Of a stretch of DNA of 64,000 nucleotides, positions 50,901 to 61,762 are shown one piece after another; positions within the stretch are counted from its first letter, which is position 1; each line of letters opens with the position of its first letter. A model generated the notes under the pieces. The model searched no databases. It had not been told where the DNA came from and saw nothing but the letters and a program-made list of their open reading frames with translations. The translations under genes and the position numbers were made by a program. Origin of the DNA: Gavia stellata (lineage: Eukaryota; Chordata; Aves; Gaviiformes; Gaviidae); the NCBI RefSeq assembly GCF_030936135.1, contig NC_082613.1:7750001-7814000 (forward strand), read 5' to 3'.

Positions 50901-51847
50901 CGACCCGCCGGCGCAGGCAGCCACATCCCGCGTCTCTGAGCCCCATCTCCCTGCTTTTGCCGTCAGAATGGGGCAAATGTTTCCAACAGGGTGAATTCAT
51001 CCCCGCTTTTACATTTCAGAATTGTTGCAGTACGGAAGTTGTGGGGGTTTATATATTTTTTATATATTTTTGCTTTGTCTCATGCGTTGGAGTTGCCATC
51101 TCCTCCCTAATTCAGAATTTAAAAAAAAAAATAAAACAACAAAACACACCACTACAAAAGTAGTGTGGGTAATTCTATAATTTGATGATAGTTTCCAAAT
51201 AAAATCTATAGGGTAAATTACCTTCTGTACGTGAATGAATTATGTCAGTAGCAGCAACAGCCTGATCCGTGCTCTTATTCTTTAAAAAAAAAAAAAACCA
51301 ACCAAAACGCAGTACCTCTTTAAAAAGGAGACGTTACAATTCTTAATGTTGTAGTACCTTCAAATTACAGTTCTGGACTTGCATTCCCCTGTGCTTTGTG
51401 CCATGTAAGCGCCAGTCCATGTTGTTTTCTACCCCGTTCAATCTTAATGCGGGACTAAAGGCAATAGAAGAATTGAGCAGAGGAATAAAAGGTGCAAAGC
51501 AGGCAACAGGACTCTTATACCTGTGAAAAGAGATGCTGAAGGTTATCGACTTCCTTAAGTAAACATGCTTACTAACAACTGGAGGAGCTTACTAACATGA
51601 AGATGCTTAAGTTTCTGTAGTGGAAGAGGTATTAGTGAAGAATTAATTTCTTCTTTTCTATTTCTCAGCAGAAATCCTGGGTGAAAGCTTGGCTCTGTTT
51701 TAGAGGGCTGCCTGAGCTTGTAAATACCCAGAAGTCAAAAATCAGAGAGCCTTGGTGCACAAAGAGCTTTTTTCCTGTTTGTCACAATAGAGCTATAGAA
51801 AGCCTGGGTTTAGTGTGAGTTTTGTTTAATTCATGTGATCTCTCACT
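29946..51847. other. Intergenic DNA downstream of CYP24A1, first part
   Basis: AT-rich DNA in which I found no exon with convincing splice context. It contains a TG dinucleotide run near 35272-35288, an 18-nt A run at 40047-40064, a CT run near 44050-44067, a 15-nt T run at 44666-44680, and GC-rich patches at about 37865-38025, 42045-42165 and 50870-50950. The longest open frame (37235-37744, 169 codons) has no recognisable domain. Confidence 0.5.
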
Positions 51848-51874
51848 AGCCCTGACTCACCTGACAATGACTCA
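51848..51874 (-). promoter_or_regulatory. Composite VDRE-like and double AP-1 motif
   Basis: On the minus strand, AGGTGA, spacer GTC, AGGGCT is a DR3 resembling the proximal VDRE of mammalian CYP24A1 genes (AGGTGA, 3-nt spacer, AGGGCG). On the plus strand two perfect AP-1 sites TGACTCA lie at 51853-51859 and 51868-51874, spaced 15 bp start to start, the first overlapping the DR3. The site is about 31.4 kb downstream of the CYP24A1 start. Enhancer function is inference. Confidence 0.4.
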
Positions 51875-54800
51875 CCTTGTTCAAGGTAAAATTTCATTTT
51901 ATTGAATTAGCAAGAAAAAATGATGTGGAAAGCAGCCACCGTTTATCGCACTGCTGTGAAGAGCCTATGAAGAAGCGGTTTAGAGGACGAACAACAGTTC
52001 ACACTAGAAAAAAACAAAATAGACCTAACTTTGACAAAAAACCATGCTTCAATGTAAAGACTTATGGGGAAGAAGAAAAGTAGGATACAATCCGTATGAA
52101 AAGGCACAAGCTGCAAAGAATAACAAATTCATCATTTGACTTGAGAGTAAGTACACAAAAGGCTTTTAAGTATATATCAAGCTGCATTCATAAAAACAAG
52201 TTAACCTTCTTGTGATCTCTTTGGAATTAAGGTGACATTTATGCATTTAGTCTATGTTCATCATGTCCAAACGGGTGAAGAAGAGAAAGGCCCAAGAATA
52301 CTTCAAGTGAACTGGAGCTTGGCAGAAAAAGAAGTATTGAAAGAACTCTTAAGTCTTTATTAGAAGCAATAAGAGAAAAATGTCAACAAAACATCCTCTT
52401 ACACATCTCTTGCCCTTAAGCTACTCCTACAAAGGGCAGTTTGGGAGAAAAAAAATTGGTAGATGAGTCAAATATTTGCACTCCATATTTCGTATTTTTA
52501 AGGTATGTAATGAAATCCTCTTAATTGAATATTTTAAAGCTGGACTGCCTATTTTCTACTGCAAAATGGGGAAAATGCCAGGAATCTTTTGGAAGGGTTT
52601 TGGGTCTTCTGCACGAGCGTGCTGTGCAGGACCCCTCCCAGTGCCACATCCCGGCACACGCTCCCCGTTCCCTCCGTGTGAAAGAAACACCCACATTGAG
52701 GCTCCCCGGGAGCCACCGAAGGACCTCTGGTCTGCGCGGGGACGCAGCACGGTGCCACCCAGTTTAGTCACAACCAGAGGCAGGGCTGGGCACTGGTGCA
52801 CACCAACTCCCAGCTCTGCAAACAGCCTCATCTGAGAGTAGCCTCAGTAGAAGCTGTGCGACCATGTGGGCAAGAAATGAGAGAGGAATAGACTCTTGTA
52901 AATTTGGGATCACTGTGTTTTGACCACACCGCCTCACAACATGTACCTTTGTATAATTCCTTCTGTGCTGAAGTTCTCTGGCAACAACCCACCCTATGGT
53001 GTTGTGGGGGTCTTTAAGCAGGGTTGCTTCCACGCAGTTATATCTTTACGTAGCCCTAATTACCAATGTGAGCACCTAGGTGCAGCCAGATACACATGGG
53101 GATTCACGGGGAGGGAGGAGGATGTCCTCCTGTGCTCACACGGGCTGATGCATTGTGCAGTGGTGTTGGTGGCTGAGACATTCTGGCCATTTCCAGGTAT
53201 CGGTTAGTGTTTGTTGCCAAGGGAGGGCTAACTCGCTTTTCTTACAATCAGCTGTGCCTAGACCTGTGCTGCTGACATTTCACCTCCCCACTGGAGGATT
53301 AAACTAGTGGAAGCATTCACTGCGCAGTCTCAACCCAAGCCAGCACTGATGCTAGCCAGGAGACATGCTTTTCCACCCAGAAGGCATTCCCTTTGGCACC
53401 GTTCCCAAAGGCAAAGTGCAATCACTCTGTACTAACAAGACCGATAGGTGCTTTCACCCAACCCACATTTGCTTCTGGGCTTTGTTTATCTGATCTATAA
53501 TTTGCTTACTTTTGTGAGCGTTACTCATTCAGCTGTCACCTGGATTGTTTTATTTTATTTCCTCAATGTTGATTTTATAGACATGCACAACTGAGTGATA
53601 CTATACCAAAACATCAGGAATCTGCACGATATTGGCTAGAGATGTATAATGGGAGAGAACCTTAAAGTTTATGACTTTACAAGTCCGTGAAATCAAAGGG
53701 AACGTTATTTTGGTCATGCATCTGTATAATGAGCTAGTTCCAAAGAGCCCGACTGCAAGAGCTGTATTTTCTAAATACCACACAGTCACCTGTTCTGCAT
53801 TAGAAAAATCTCTGTCGCAGTGATATCAGCACCTCTAATTCAGTTGCTAATATACTCTGGAATGTGTTGACAAATTAATGCAACATCCGAAGTCAAACAA
53901 ATCCTCTGATGCCTAGCAGAGAGGGCAGGAAGGAATCCCCTCTGTTTGCCCTTGGAGGAATACCTGCTAGGGTTTTTAACTGGCAGTCAGAACATCACCT
54001 CTGCCATCCAAAGCTTGTCTGTGAACTGAATTTTGGGTGTTAGGAGGACTGCAGTGGGGCAACAGATAGGATAATGTCATTACAACCGGTCCTGAGCATG
54101 TGGTTGGCCATAAAGTTGTCATTCCATTTTACAAGTGGGCAAAATGAAGCACAAAGTTGAAGTTTACACAGAAAGTAGAAATCCCAAGCCTTGGTCACAG
54201 AAAATAGGTCAGGTCATTCCCTGATGATTGAATGGCACAGTGTGTCAGATAGTAACCTGTCACTCCTGGAAAGCTCCATTTAAATTACATGATTCTTCTT
54301 CATTTAAAGCAGAAAAACTGATGTATGATTTTGAATCCAGAAGTAATTACTCCAGGCTGCATCAGACCTAGAAATCTTCTAATTTTTTTTTTACTAATTT
54401 TGAATTCAGATGTGACAAATTAAAATCAACTCACTTTCATTTCTGCCCCATAGATATTGCCTCTCACTACAAAATTGATATCAGAGAGCTTTCATGCAGC
54501 ACTGATCACTTGTGGAAGGAACCACACTGGGAGGTTAGAGCTGAACTGCAGTGTCAGAACTGTGGATGAGAGAAATTTGTTTAGCTGCTATCTTTCTTAC
54601 GCGTAGCTCTCACTTTTGCTATTGAGAATTTATGGGTTTAAACATTAAATTTAGTTATGAAGTTACTATCTGGTAATATTATCCCCTACAAAAAATGTAA
54701 AATATTACTGGATTTGAGTATTATTCATATTACTGATCATGAGTTACAGTTAGACTGTAGAGCTCTTGAATTGCAGTATGAATTCTGAATATCTGATAAC

Positions 54801-55683
54801 TCCTCTTTGCTTCTTTTTCACACATTGACAATTTTTTTCATGTTGATAATGAAGTTTAAAAAAACTATCAAAATGTTTCTAAATGCATTCAAACACAAGC
54901 ACCATTGAATCAATAAAACTATGAAATCCCAAGATGCGCGTCATATTTTTTTGTACATGAAACAACTGGTTTCATGAACCAGGAGGATTTACAAGAAGTC
55001 CTCCTGTGCTGCCTGAAATTCCTGCTTTGTTTCTCCCAGCTGACTTGTGTCACGTTCACTATCTGCTGAGCTGATCTGCTGGTGTAATGTCGTTGATTTC
55101 CGTGGAGCTGTGCTGAAGGACAGGCCCGTTCTGTTAAAGCTGGGAGTTATCCTGAAATAAAGCTTTAGCTCGTAACAGTCAAGAACTTGCTGAGTAATAT
55201 GATGGGGTCATAGAGTTTAACCAAAGGGCTGAGATGATGATTTCAGAAAGGGAAAGGGGCAGTGCAGGAGCTGGCAGAGGTCATATCTGATATTTCAGTG
55301 GAAGCTCATCTCCAGTGGTAGCAATAATATTAGATAATATTCTTAGACTTCACAACAATTCACTGTAATTAATGTTTCCTTGCATAGTTTAAAGCTTTTA
55401 TCCCTTTGGTGTACTAAAGTTAGGGCTATCCATGCTTATGTTTTCACTTGACAGAAGTTTAGCAAATCATATTTTTCCAGGAAGAAAAACTGGCTCCAGC
55501 TGTTCTAATCCTGCAGTGACCTAAGGGACCTCTCCTGCGCTGAGGAGGAGTATTAACTCTGCACACCACGGCAGCTGCGGGAATTCACAACTGGAGCTGT
55601 ACATAGAGTTTTCCCAGATCATGCCCTGTGAGCATGAAGCACCAAGGCAAGATGCCTAAGAGGCCAGTCAGTATTGTTTTCCT
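51875..55683. other. Intergenic DNA, second part
   Basis: No supported gene. A GC-rich patch at about 52600-52790 interrupts AT-rich sequence. The open frame at 51877-52083 (68 codons, very basic) has no known similarity and no splice or promoter context. Confidence 0.5.
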
Positions 55684-55851
55684 GGGAGAAGGGAAGGGAA
55701 GGGAAGGGAAGGGAAGGGAAGGGAAGGGAAGGGAAGGGAAGGGAAGGGAAGGGAAGGGAAGGGAAGGGAAGGGAAGGGAAGGGAAGGGAAGGGAAGGGAA
55801 GGGAAGGGAAGGGGAAAGAAAAAAGGAAAGAAAAGGAAAGAAAAGGAAAGA
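55684..55851 (+). repeat. (GGGAA)24 microsatellite in a 168-nt pure purine tract
   Basis: Twenty-four perfect copies of GGGAA run from 55691 to 55810, followed by an A-rich purine tail with GGAAAGAAAA repeats. No pyrimidine occurs on the plus strand from 55684 to 55851. Open frames here encode only repetitive GKGRE or PSLPF peptides and are not genes. Confidence 0.95.
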
Positions 55852-58800
55852 CAAAAGAGAAGAAAAGAAAAAAGAAAATTTGGACATTTTCCTCAACCCA
55901 AAGCCACAAGGGCAGCTGGTGGTGAAATAAAGGTTTAAAACCCACACCGTGGAAGAAAGGCAGGACTGCCGACACCACTTCACCTTCATGGCAATTGGCA
56001 CCAGGCATTTGCCAAGCCAAAACCTGACTGTGGGGACTTGCCCTCTGCCTGAAAACACGCACTTGTCCCCAGCTCAGCCCATCCCATCGTCTGCTGGTAC
56101 AGTCTTAGCCTCACGCCTGGCTCCTCCTCAGGACAGAAAAGCATCATAGACGTGATCCGCGTGGATCGAGCACCCTCTTAAAGATAATTGCTTCTCTTAC
56201 TGCTAATGCTGCTGCAGGTTCATGCTGATCGTGACTGGGCTAGTTTCTCACTAAAGTGAAGAATGAAATACACGGTCTACAATAAGCCTTTTTTCCCCTG
56301 CTTTTTCTTTTTAGTAAGCCAGGCTCCTCACATTTTGTATCTCAGGCTCGAGAAGGGGCAGGGTGATAGACTGGCAGGGGGCAAGCAGAGCCAGCAGGCT
56401 TCAAAGCTGTGGCAGCTGGTGAAAGTCGTGACCCAGCCTTTGCAGCAGCTGTATTAATGAAGTGAAATATTTAACATAGTATTGTTATCATCAGTGCATA
56501 TTTGATGGAAACATAAAATGCTCACACAGGAGAATAATTGTGGTTCAAATGCCTGTCCCACCCACTAAGGCCCTATGTATACAGTAACTCTCTGTTTCAA
56601 TCCTGACACAGTAACCTTTTATCTGTTCTAGAAGCTCCCACATGAAGAAATAGCTGGTATATATTTTGTAATTCTCCCTCTTTAAAAAAATAGTGACAGC
56701 AGGAACCTGTTTTTTGTGATGGGGGAAGGAGGGGCAATAACAGATTACCAGTTCCCTTCCTACATCAACACTGTGAACCACAGTCAGCCTCTGGAGAAAC
56801 TCGAGGTTGCAATACATAGTTTGAAAAATCATGTTCAGGCTCTTTCTGGTAAGCAGCACGAGTGAATGTTTCTCATTCAGCATGATGTTTCAGCTGAAGC
56901 GTGCGAGCCAAATTCTGCTTTCACATTAGCGTGAATCTGGAGGGGTTCCACTGGGTTTGGTGGAGTTATTTCAGAGCGAGACCGCAGTAACTCAGGCTGC
57001 AGCCTCACTCGTGGTCCCCGCTGAGAGGTATGGGGAGCATGGTAATAATTACTGATGATTCTGCTTCCCTGGAGCTCCCCGCACTGAAGCAATTATTCTC
57101 TCTTTTTCATTACTCATCCAGACCACATTGGCTAAATACAAGACAGATTCAACAATTAATATGGACTCCATAAGAGACAGTGGGGAAAACCTACTTGCTG
57201 AAAACATAATTCTTCTGTAATCACTAGGAATCACTAACTGTAAAGGAGCCAGATCCAATAAAGCTTAAAACTTAAGCAGAACTTAAGCAGAAACAGTTTT
57301 CCCTGTAACTCTGAGTCAGGCATTTCAGTATGGGAAGCACATGAGTTCAGATGTGCTTTTCTTTGTCTAGTTCAAAACAGCACCTGCTCTCTGAAAGATG
57401 GGGATGTTTGCGTTGCTGGTGTCATGTGTCTGACTCTACCTCTGCACCGTCTTTCGAGCTCATGTCTGTCCCAAGGATTATGGATTTCACTCCAGGAATC
57501 AGGTGTTTAGGAGCGCCAGCTTCTTATTTTGGGGTACGTCAGTTGTTGAAGCCTCAGGTCTGTAACAACATCAGTCATTGCACTGCCTCTGAGTTTCTGG
57601 AAACCTACTCTACAGTGGGTTACTGACGTAACTTACATTGATCTGACAAACCTGAACCTCAGAGCCTCACTCAAAGTTTCTTAGAAATGCCAGGTTACAT
57701 CTGAAGACTAAGGGTTGCTGTGTTGTTTGCCCTCTGCCATCTGCGCTGAAGTGTCGGATGGGACAGTCTCTCCCTTTCTTCTGAAATTACCATGCCAGTG
57801 TGCAAAAGCTCTCACTGCCAGGACAGCCTTCCCTGAGACATGGTATTAAATGACACGTTTGGCCAACATATTTAATGGGGGATGTTCCCACTGGGATATT
57901 CAGATGGTATTAAATGTGGTTTGGACATTCAGATTAAGCTGAAACCACAGAATGGTGGAAAGGGAGATGGTTATGTAGCTCCTGATGGATTTATTGAGGT
58001 TCCATGGGAAACGACTCTACGTCACCAACTACTTGGGCATCTGCTTCCTTCCAGCACTTGCTGGAATCAAATCACCTCCCTCAGACTTGCAACCCTGCTC
58101 GATTCCGTGTACCTCAGCCTGCTTCTCTGACCAAAGCAGGCAGAAACATACCCAGCTTACCCTTTCCACAGTCTTGGAGAGGAATGAAATTGAACTCAAT
58201 GAACTGGGAATTTTTCACTGTAAACAAAGCATCTTTTATTTCACAACTCATCCCTGTTTACGACTGTTACTCAGCAAACGCTGCAGACCTCGGAGGCTGG
58301 TGTGCCACCCCCCAGGCAGTCGGTCCAAACCTGCCGGGGTGCCAAGGGCAGGTGGGTCCTGCCCGGGGCTGGCCTGGCGCTGCCACTTAGGTGGCTCACA
58401 CGGCTCTGCCTGCTTGGGATTTTTGGGTAAATTAAGAAATGCAAACGTTGGGCTGGTCCTCCCTCTTCTGAAAGGAGAAGGAAGTCCATGACTCACTTCA
58501 TCCATCCTCTTGGGACTGAAACGGGAAAGGCTGAATCAAAGCTTCATTTGCATTTTGTCTGAAACTGTCAGAATTTGACTGGAGTTATGCCTAATTTTTT
58601 TTTCCTCAGCTGTTCTCCTGCAGTTTCCTTCTCTCAGCTCTCTCTAGTGTTGCTAAGGGTGTATTGCTGCTCATCCCTTCTGCTCTGCTAAATAAACCTT
58701 GACCGTAACAGCCAGGTGGAAGTTCTCACGTTAAATTAACATGTCAGCCCCTTTCAAGCCTGCATATAGCAAAAGAAGATGCAAATATAGACCAATATTA

Positions 58801-61714
58801 ATCCTCTCTTCAATTTTCAATATTTGAGTGGTGTTGGCTCTCAATCTGGACAGTAATAAAAGAAGCTGGCTAATCATATATAATTGTTGGGAGCTCTGTG
58901 CCATTAATTAACAGGAAGTTTTATGCAGCTGTCAGATGCACAAGCTGAGCATTTCCTGCAGGGGAGAAAGATTTATTTGGTGACAGATTCATTATAGATT
59001 TTGGATAGAAAAAATTGCATTTTGATAACTGAAAAAACATGAAAGAAACACCCAGTTTCCTCTGCTTTGGAGAGGATTCTCCTCTGTGGCCATCGTCCTC
59101 CCTCCACTGCCACCCAGCTAAACAATTCCTGAGCATGAGGCAAAACAAAACTCACCCTGTGTACCTCTGGTCTGTCCTTCATGAATACATGGGATGTCTT
59201 TGAAATGGCTGCAAAAGAATAATAAAACCAGAGCTGAAATATGCCTCTAAGGATGGATGGATAATTGTCCATTGGGATCACATAACTGGGAAAAATTAAA
59301 TCGGTATAAACCTCACTCTGATCTCTTTAATTTAATAAGGTTACACCAGTGTAATCAAGAAGAGCATCTCAGTGACTGCACATCAGATTAGCTCTCAGTA
59401 TAATTGCACTGATGTTGGAGGAGTCACAGCAGAAAGACGTTTCCTCTGATATTTGCTGTAGTTATTTCTGTTGTTGTAAGCGCTGCCAAACCAGGTCAGA
59501 GAAGGATGAGCTATAAGGAGGAGGGGAGGGAGAAACAGCTTTGATCTCAACACGAATAGCCTTGATACTGTGGAAAGACACATGGGGACACTGAGAGTAT
59601 TCATATTGCCCGGCTGCAGGCATCCAACTCAGCTGCCAAAATTCAGGGATCGGACTTGAGAGAGAGAGGCACCTCAGACGGGTGTCACAACAACCTCCTG
59701 ATTTGTCCAGGTTAATGCAGATTCACAGCACAGCCTGTGTAGCATCCAAAGGAGATTTGTCCCCTCTCTTAAGCACTTACGTTAAATGCCCAAAGCTAGG
59801 CAGTGACCTTTTTCTTTTAAAAGTATCTAAATTATTCCTTCCCAATTCAAGTCATGAAGGGCAAAAAATGCCTGGATGAATAATGGCAAGCACAATTCTG
59901 TGGAAAATAAAGGAAAGCGTACAAACATCCTTCAGCAATACCACCATATGTTTGGGCTCAAATCTAAGAATAGCCTTTTTTGGAGAAGAGAAGTATTTTT
60001 ATTCTTATATTCACAGTATGTGCCATGAGGTGAAGTATATGATAATCCAAATTATTTTTTTCATTATGCACATTAAGTTTTTAAGATTGAATTTCACGAC
60101 TTCTTAGGAGCAAATAGCTCCCTGGAAAGCAAAATACAGTGCAAACATATACTGAATCTTAATGACATTTTCTTAAAGAAATGAAGTATTTCTCAATGAA
60201 ATATTTACATCTTGCATTTAAAAATTATTTCATTATAATAACTAAACCCAAGGAGAAAGACCAAAAAATACAGAAAACAGTGAATGAAAACTAGTCCAGA
60301 GTCACTGAATGGGTGACTGGTTTTGCAGCCAGGTTGGTATTTTGTGCCTTAGACCGCAGGTAAGTTTTGTTGCCACAACCACATGTGCCATCCAGAGACC
60401 ATTCCCAAAATCACATTCTTTCTTTAGACAGGATTATGAGACTGAACTTGTGGGGTATCATCTGAGCTTGTAGGCAAAGATTTGCAATATCTAAGGTGAT
60501 AAAATAAGGAAAAAACAATAAAGCTGCTTGACCTCTTGCTTGAAGACCTGAGGGAATCAGAATATTCACTCATCCTCCCATGCAATGCTGAGCTGGTGGA
60601 TGTAATCAGAAGCTCTGTTTTCATGCTTATAGTTTCTTCACCATCCTCTGAAGCATCTGACACCATTCACAGCCAAGATCTGTTTCTTTATCGTGGCTAA
60701 TAACAGAATTATATTCAAAACCATAAAGCAACACAGAAATAAATGTGCCATCTGGATGATACGAGCAAGTATATAGGGAAAAAGATCATGGGGACTGCAA
60801 TGGTATTCCAGTTTATTTGAATCTTGAGACACATACCGTGCAGACAACACACTACTTGAAAAAAGATGATTAATATATTTGAACACTGGAAGCTGGCAGT
60901 CAAGTGATCTATGTACACCAGGCTTGGATGACAGGAAGCCTAAAGAGAACTTCTGGGAACCCCTGGCCTCAGGATATTTCATTAATAATTGAGGAGAAGT
61001 TGACATTGTGCTTTTCATATCTTCACATCATGACAGTCTTAACAGCATTGCTGCTGTCACCCGCCGTGCTGGGCAGGAGCCTTGCAGCAGGAGCTCTAGC
61101 CAGTCCCCAAACTGGTTTGTGGTATTGCCCTGTGTCAGCCTTTCACAACTCTTTGCTATCACTTTCTCAAACTATATATAAGGAATTTTTTGTTGGTATT
61201 ACGACAGCCTGTGGGAACCCCAGTTCCCGAAACCAAGTTTTATTGGCTGAGGTGGTGGGAAAACTCAGAACAAAAAGCCTTTCCCTGCTCCAGACACCCC
61301 CAGTCTGAGCATGGGCTTAGTGACTCACATAAGGGAGCAGTAAATTGTGACAATAGGTTTAAAATATAAACCCTTGGTCAGCTTACACATTATGGAAGGA
61401 TATTAAGATCCTCTTTGACTACAGCAAACAGTCAGGTCATTAAGTGTACTTTGGTTTTTTCTACCATTGTGGGAAAAATGTGTCTTTGGAAGGGGTTTTT
61501 AGGTGTTCAGCACAACGTTGCAATTTCCAATAACAGAACGTCCGTGCTGGGCTGCCCTGAAGCCATAAAGTCAAGTATGCATTTGAACAGGTTTGGGTGG
61601 CCAGAACGCTCCAGAACAGAAAGTATTTCGAGAAGGGCTGGGAAGGTGGACTACTCCACCCCTCTGTGTGTTTGCACCCAGTGTTTGCGAGCACTCCCTG
61701 GGCTGATTACGGGA
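55852..61714. other. Intergenic DNA, third part
   Basis: No supported gene. It holds a perfect DR3 motif at 58191-58205 and a GC-rich patch at about 58265-58400. Open frames of up to 168 codons (57985-58491, 60904-61308) lack recognisable domains. Confidence 0.5.
58191..58205 (-). promoter_or_regulatory. Perfect DR3 (candidate distal VDRE)
   Basis: The plus strand reads TGAACT, CAA, TGAACT; the minus strand is AGTTCA, TTG, AGTTCA: two identical half-sites, 3-nt spacing, 12 of 12 positions fitting RGKTSA. It is about 37.7 kb downstream of the CYP24A1 start. A single such match in 64 kb is not improbable by chance. Confidence 0.4.
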
Positions 61715-61762
61715 GGCAGGGGCAGGGGCAGGGGCAGGGGCAGGGGCAGGGGCAGGGGCAGA
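61715..61762 (+). repeat. (GGGGCA) hexanucleotide repeat, about 8 copies
   Basis: Near-perfect tandem GGGGCA units with runs of four G, capable of forming a quadruplex on the plus strand. GC-rich sequence follows and ends at a plausible splice donor CCCAG/GTAACT near 61840. Confidence 0.9.

Noticed and set aside
55585-56062. Frames of 147-157 codons on the minus strand across the GGGAA repeat
   Set aside because: Pure translations of the microsatellite (repeating PSLPF).
59151-59165. DR3-like AGGTAC-ACA-GGGTGA on the minus strand
   Set aside because: One half-site has two mismatches; not distinguishable from chance.
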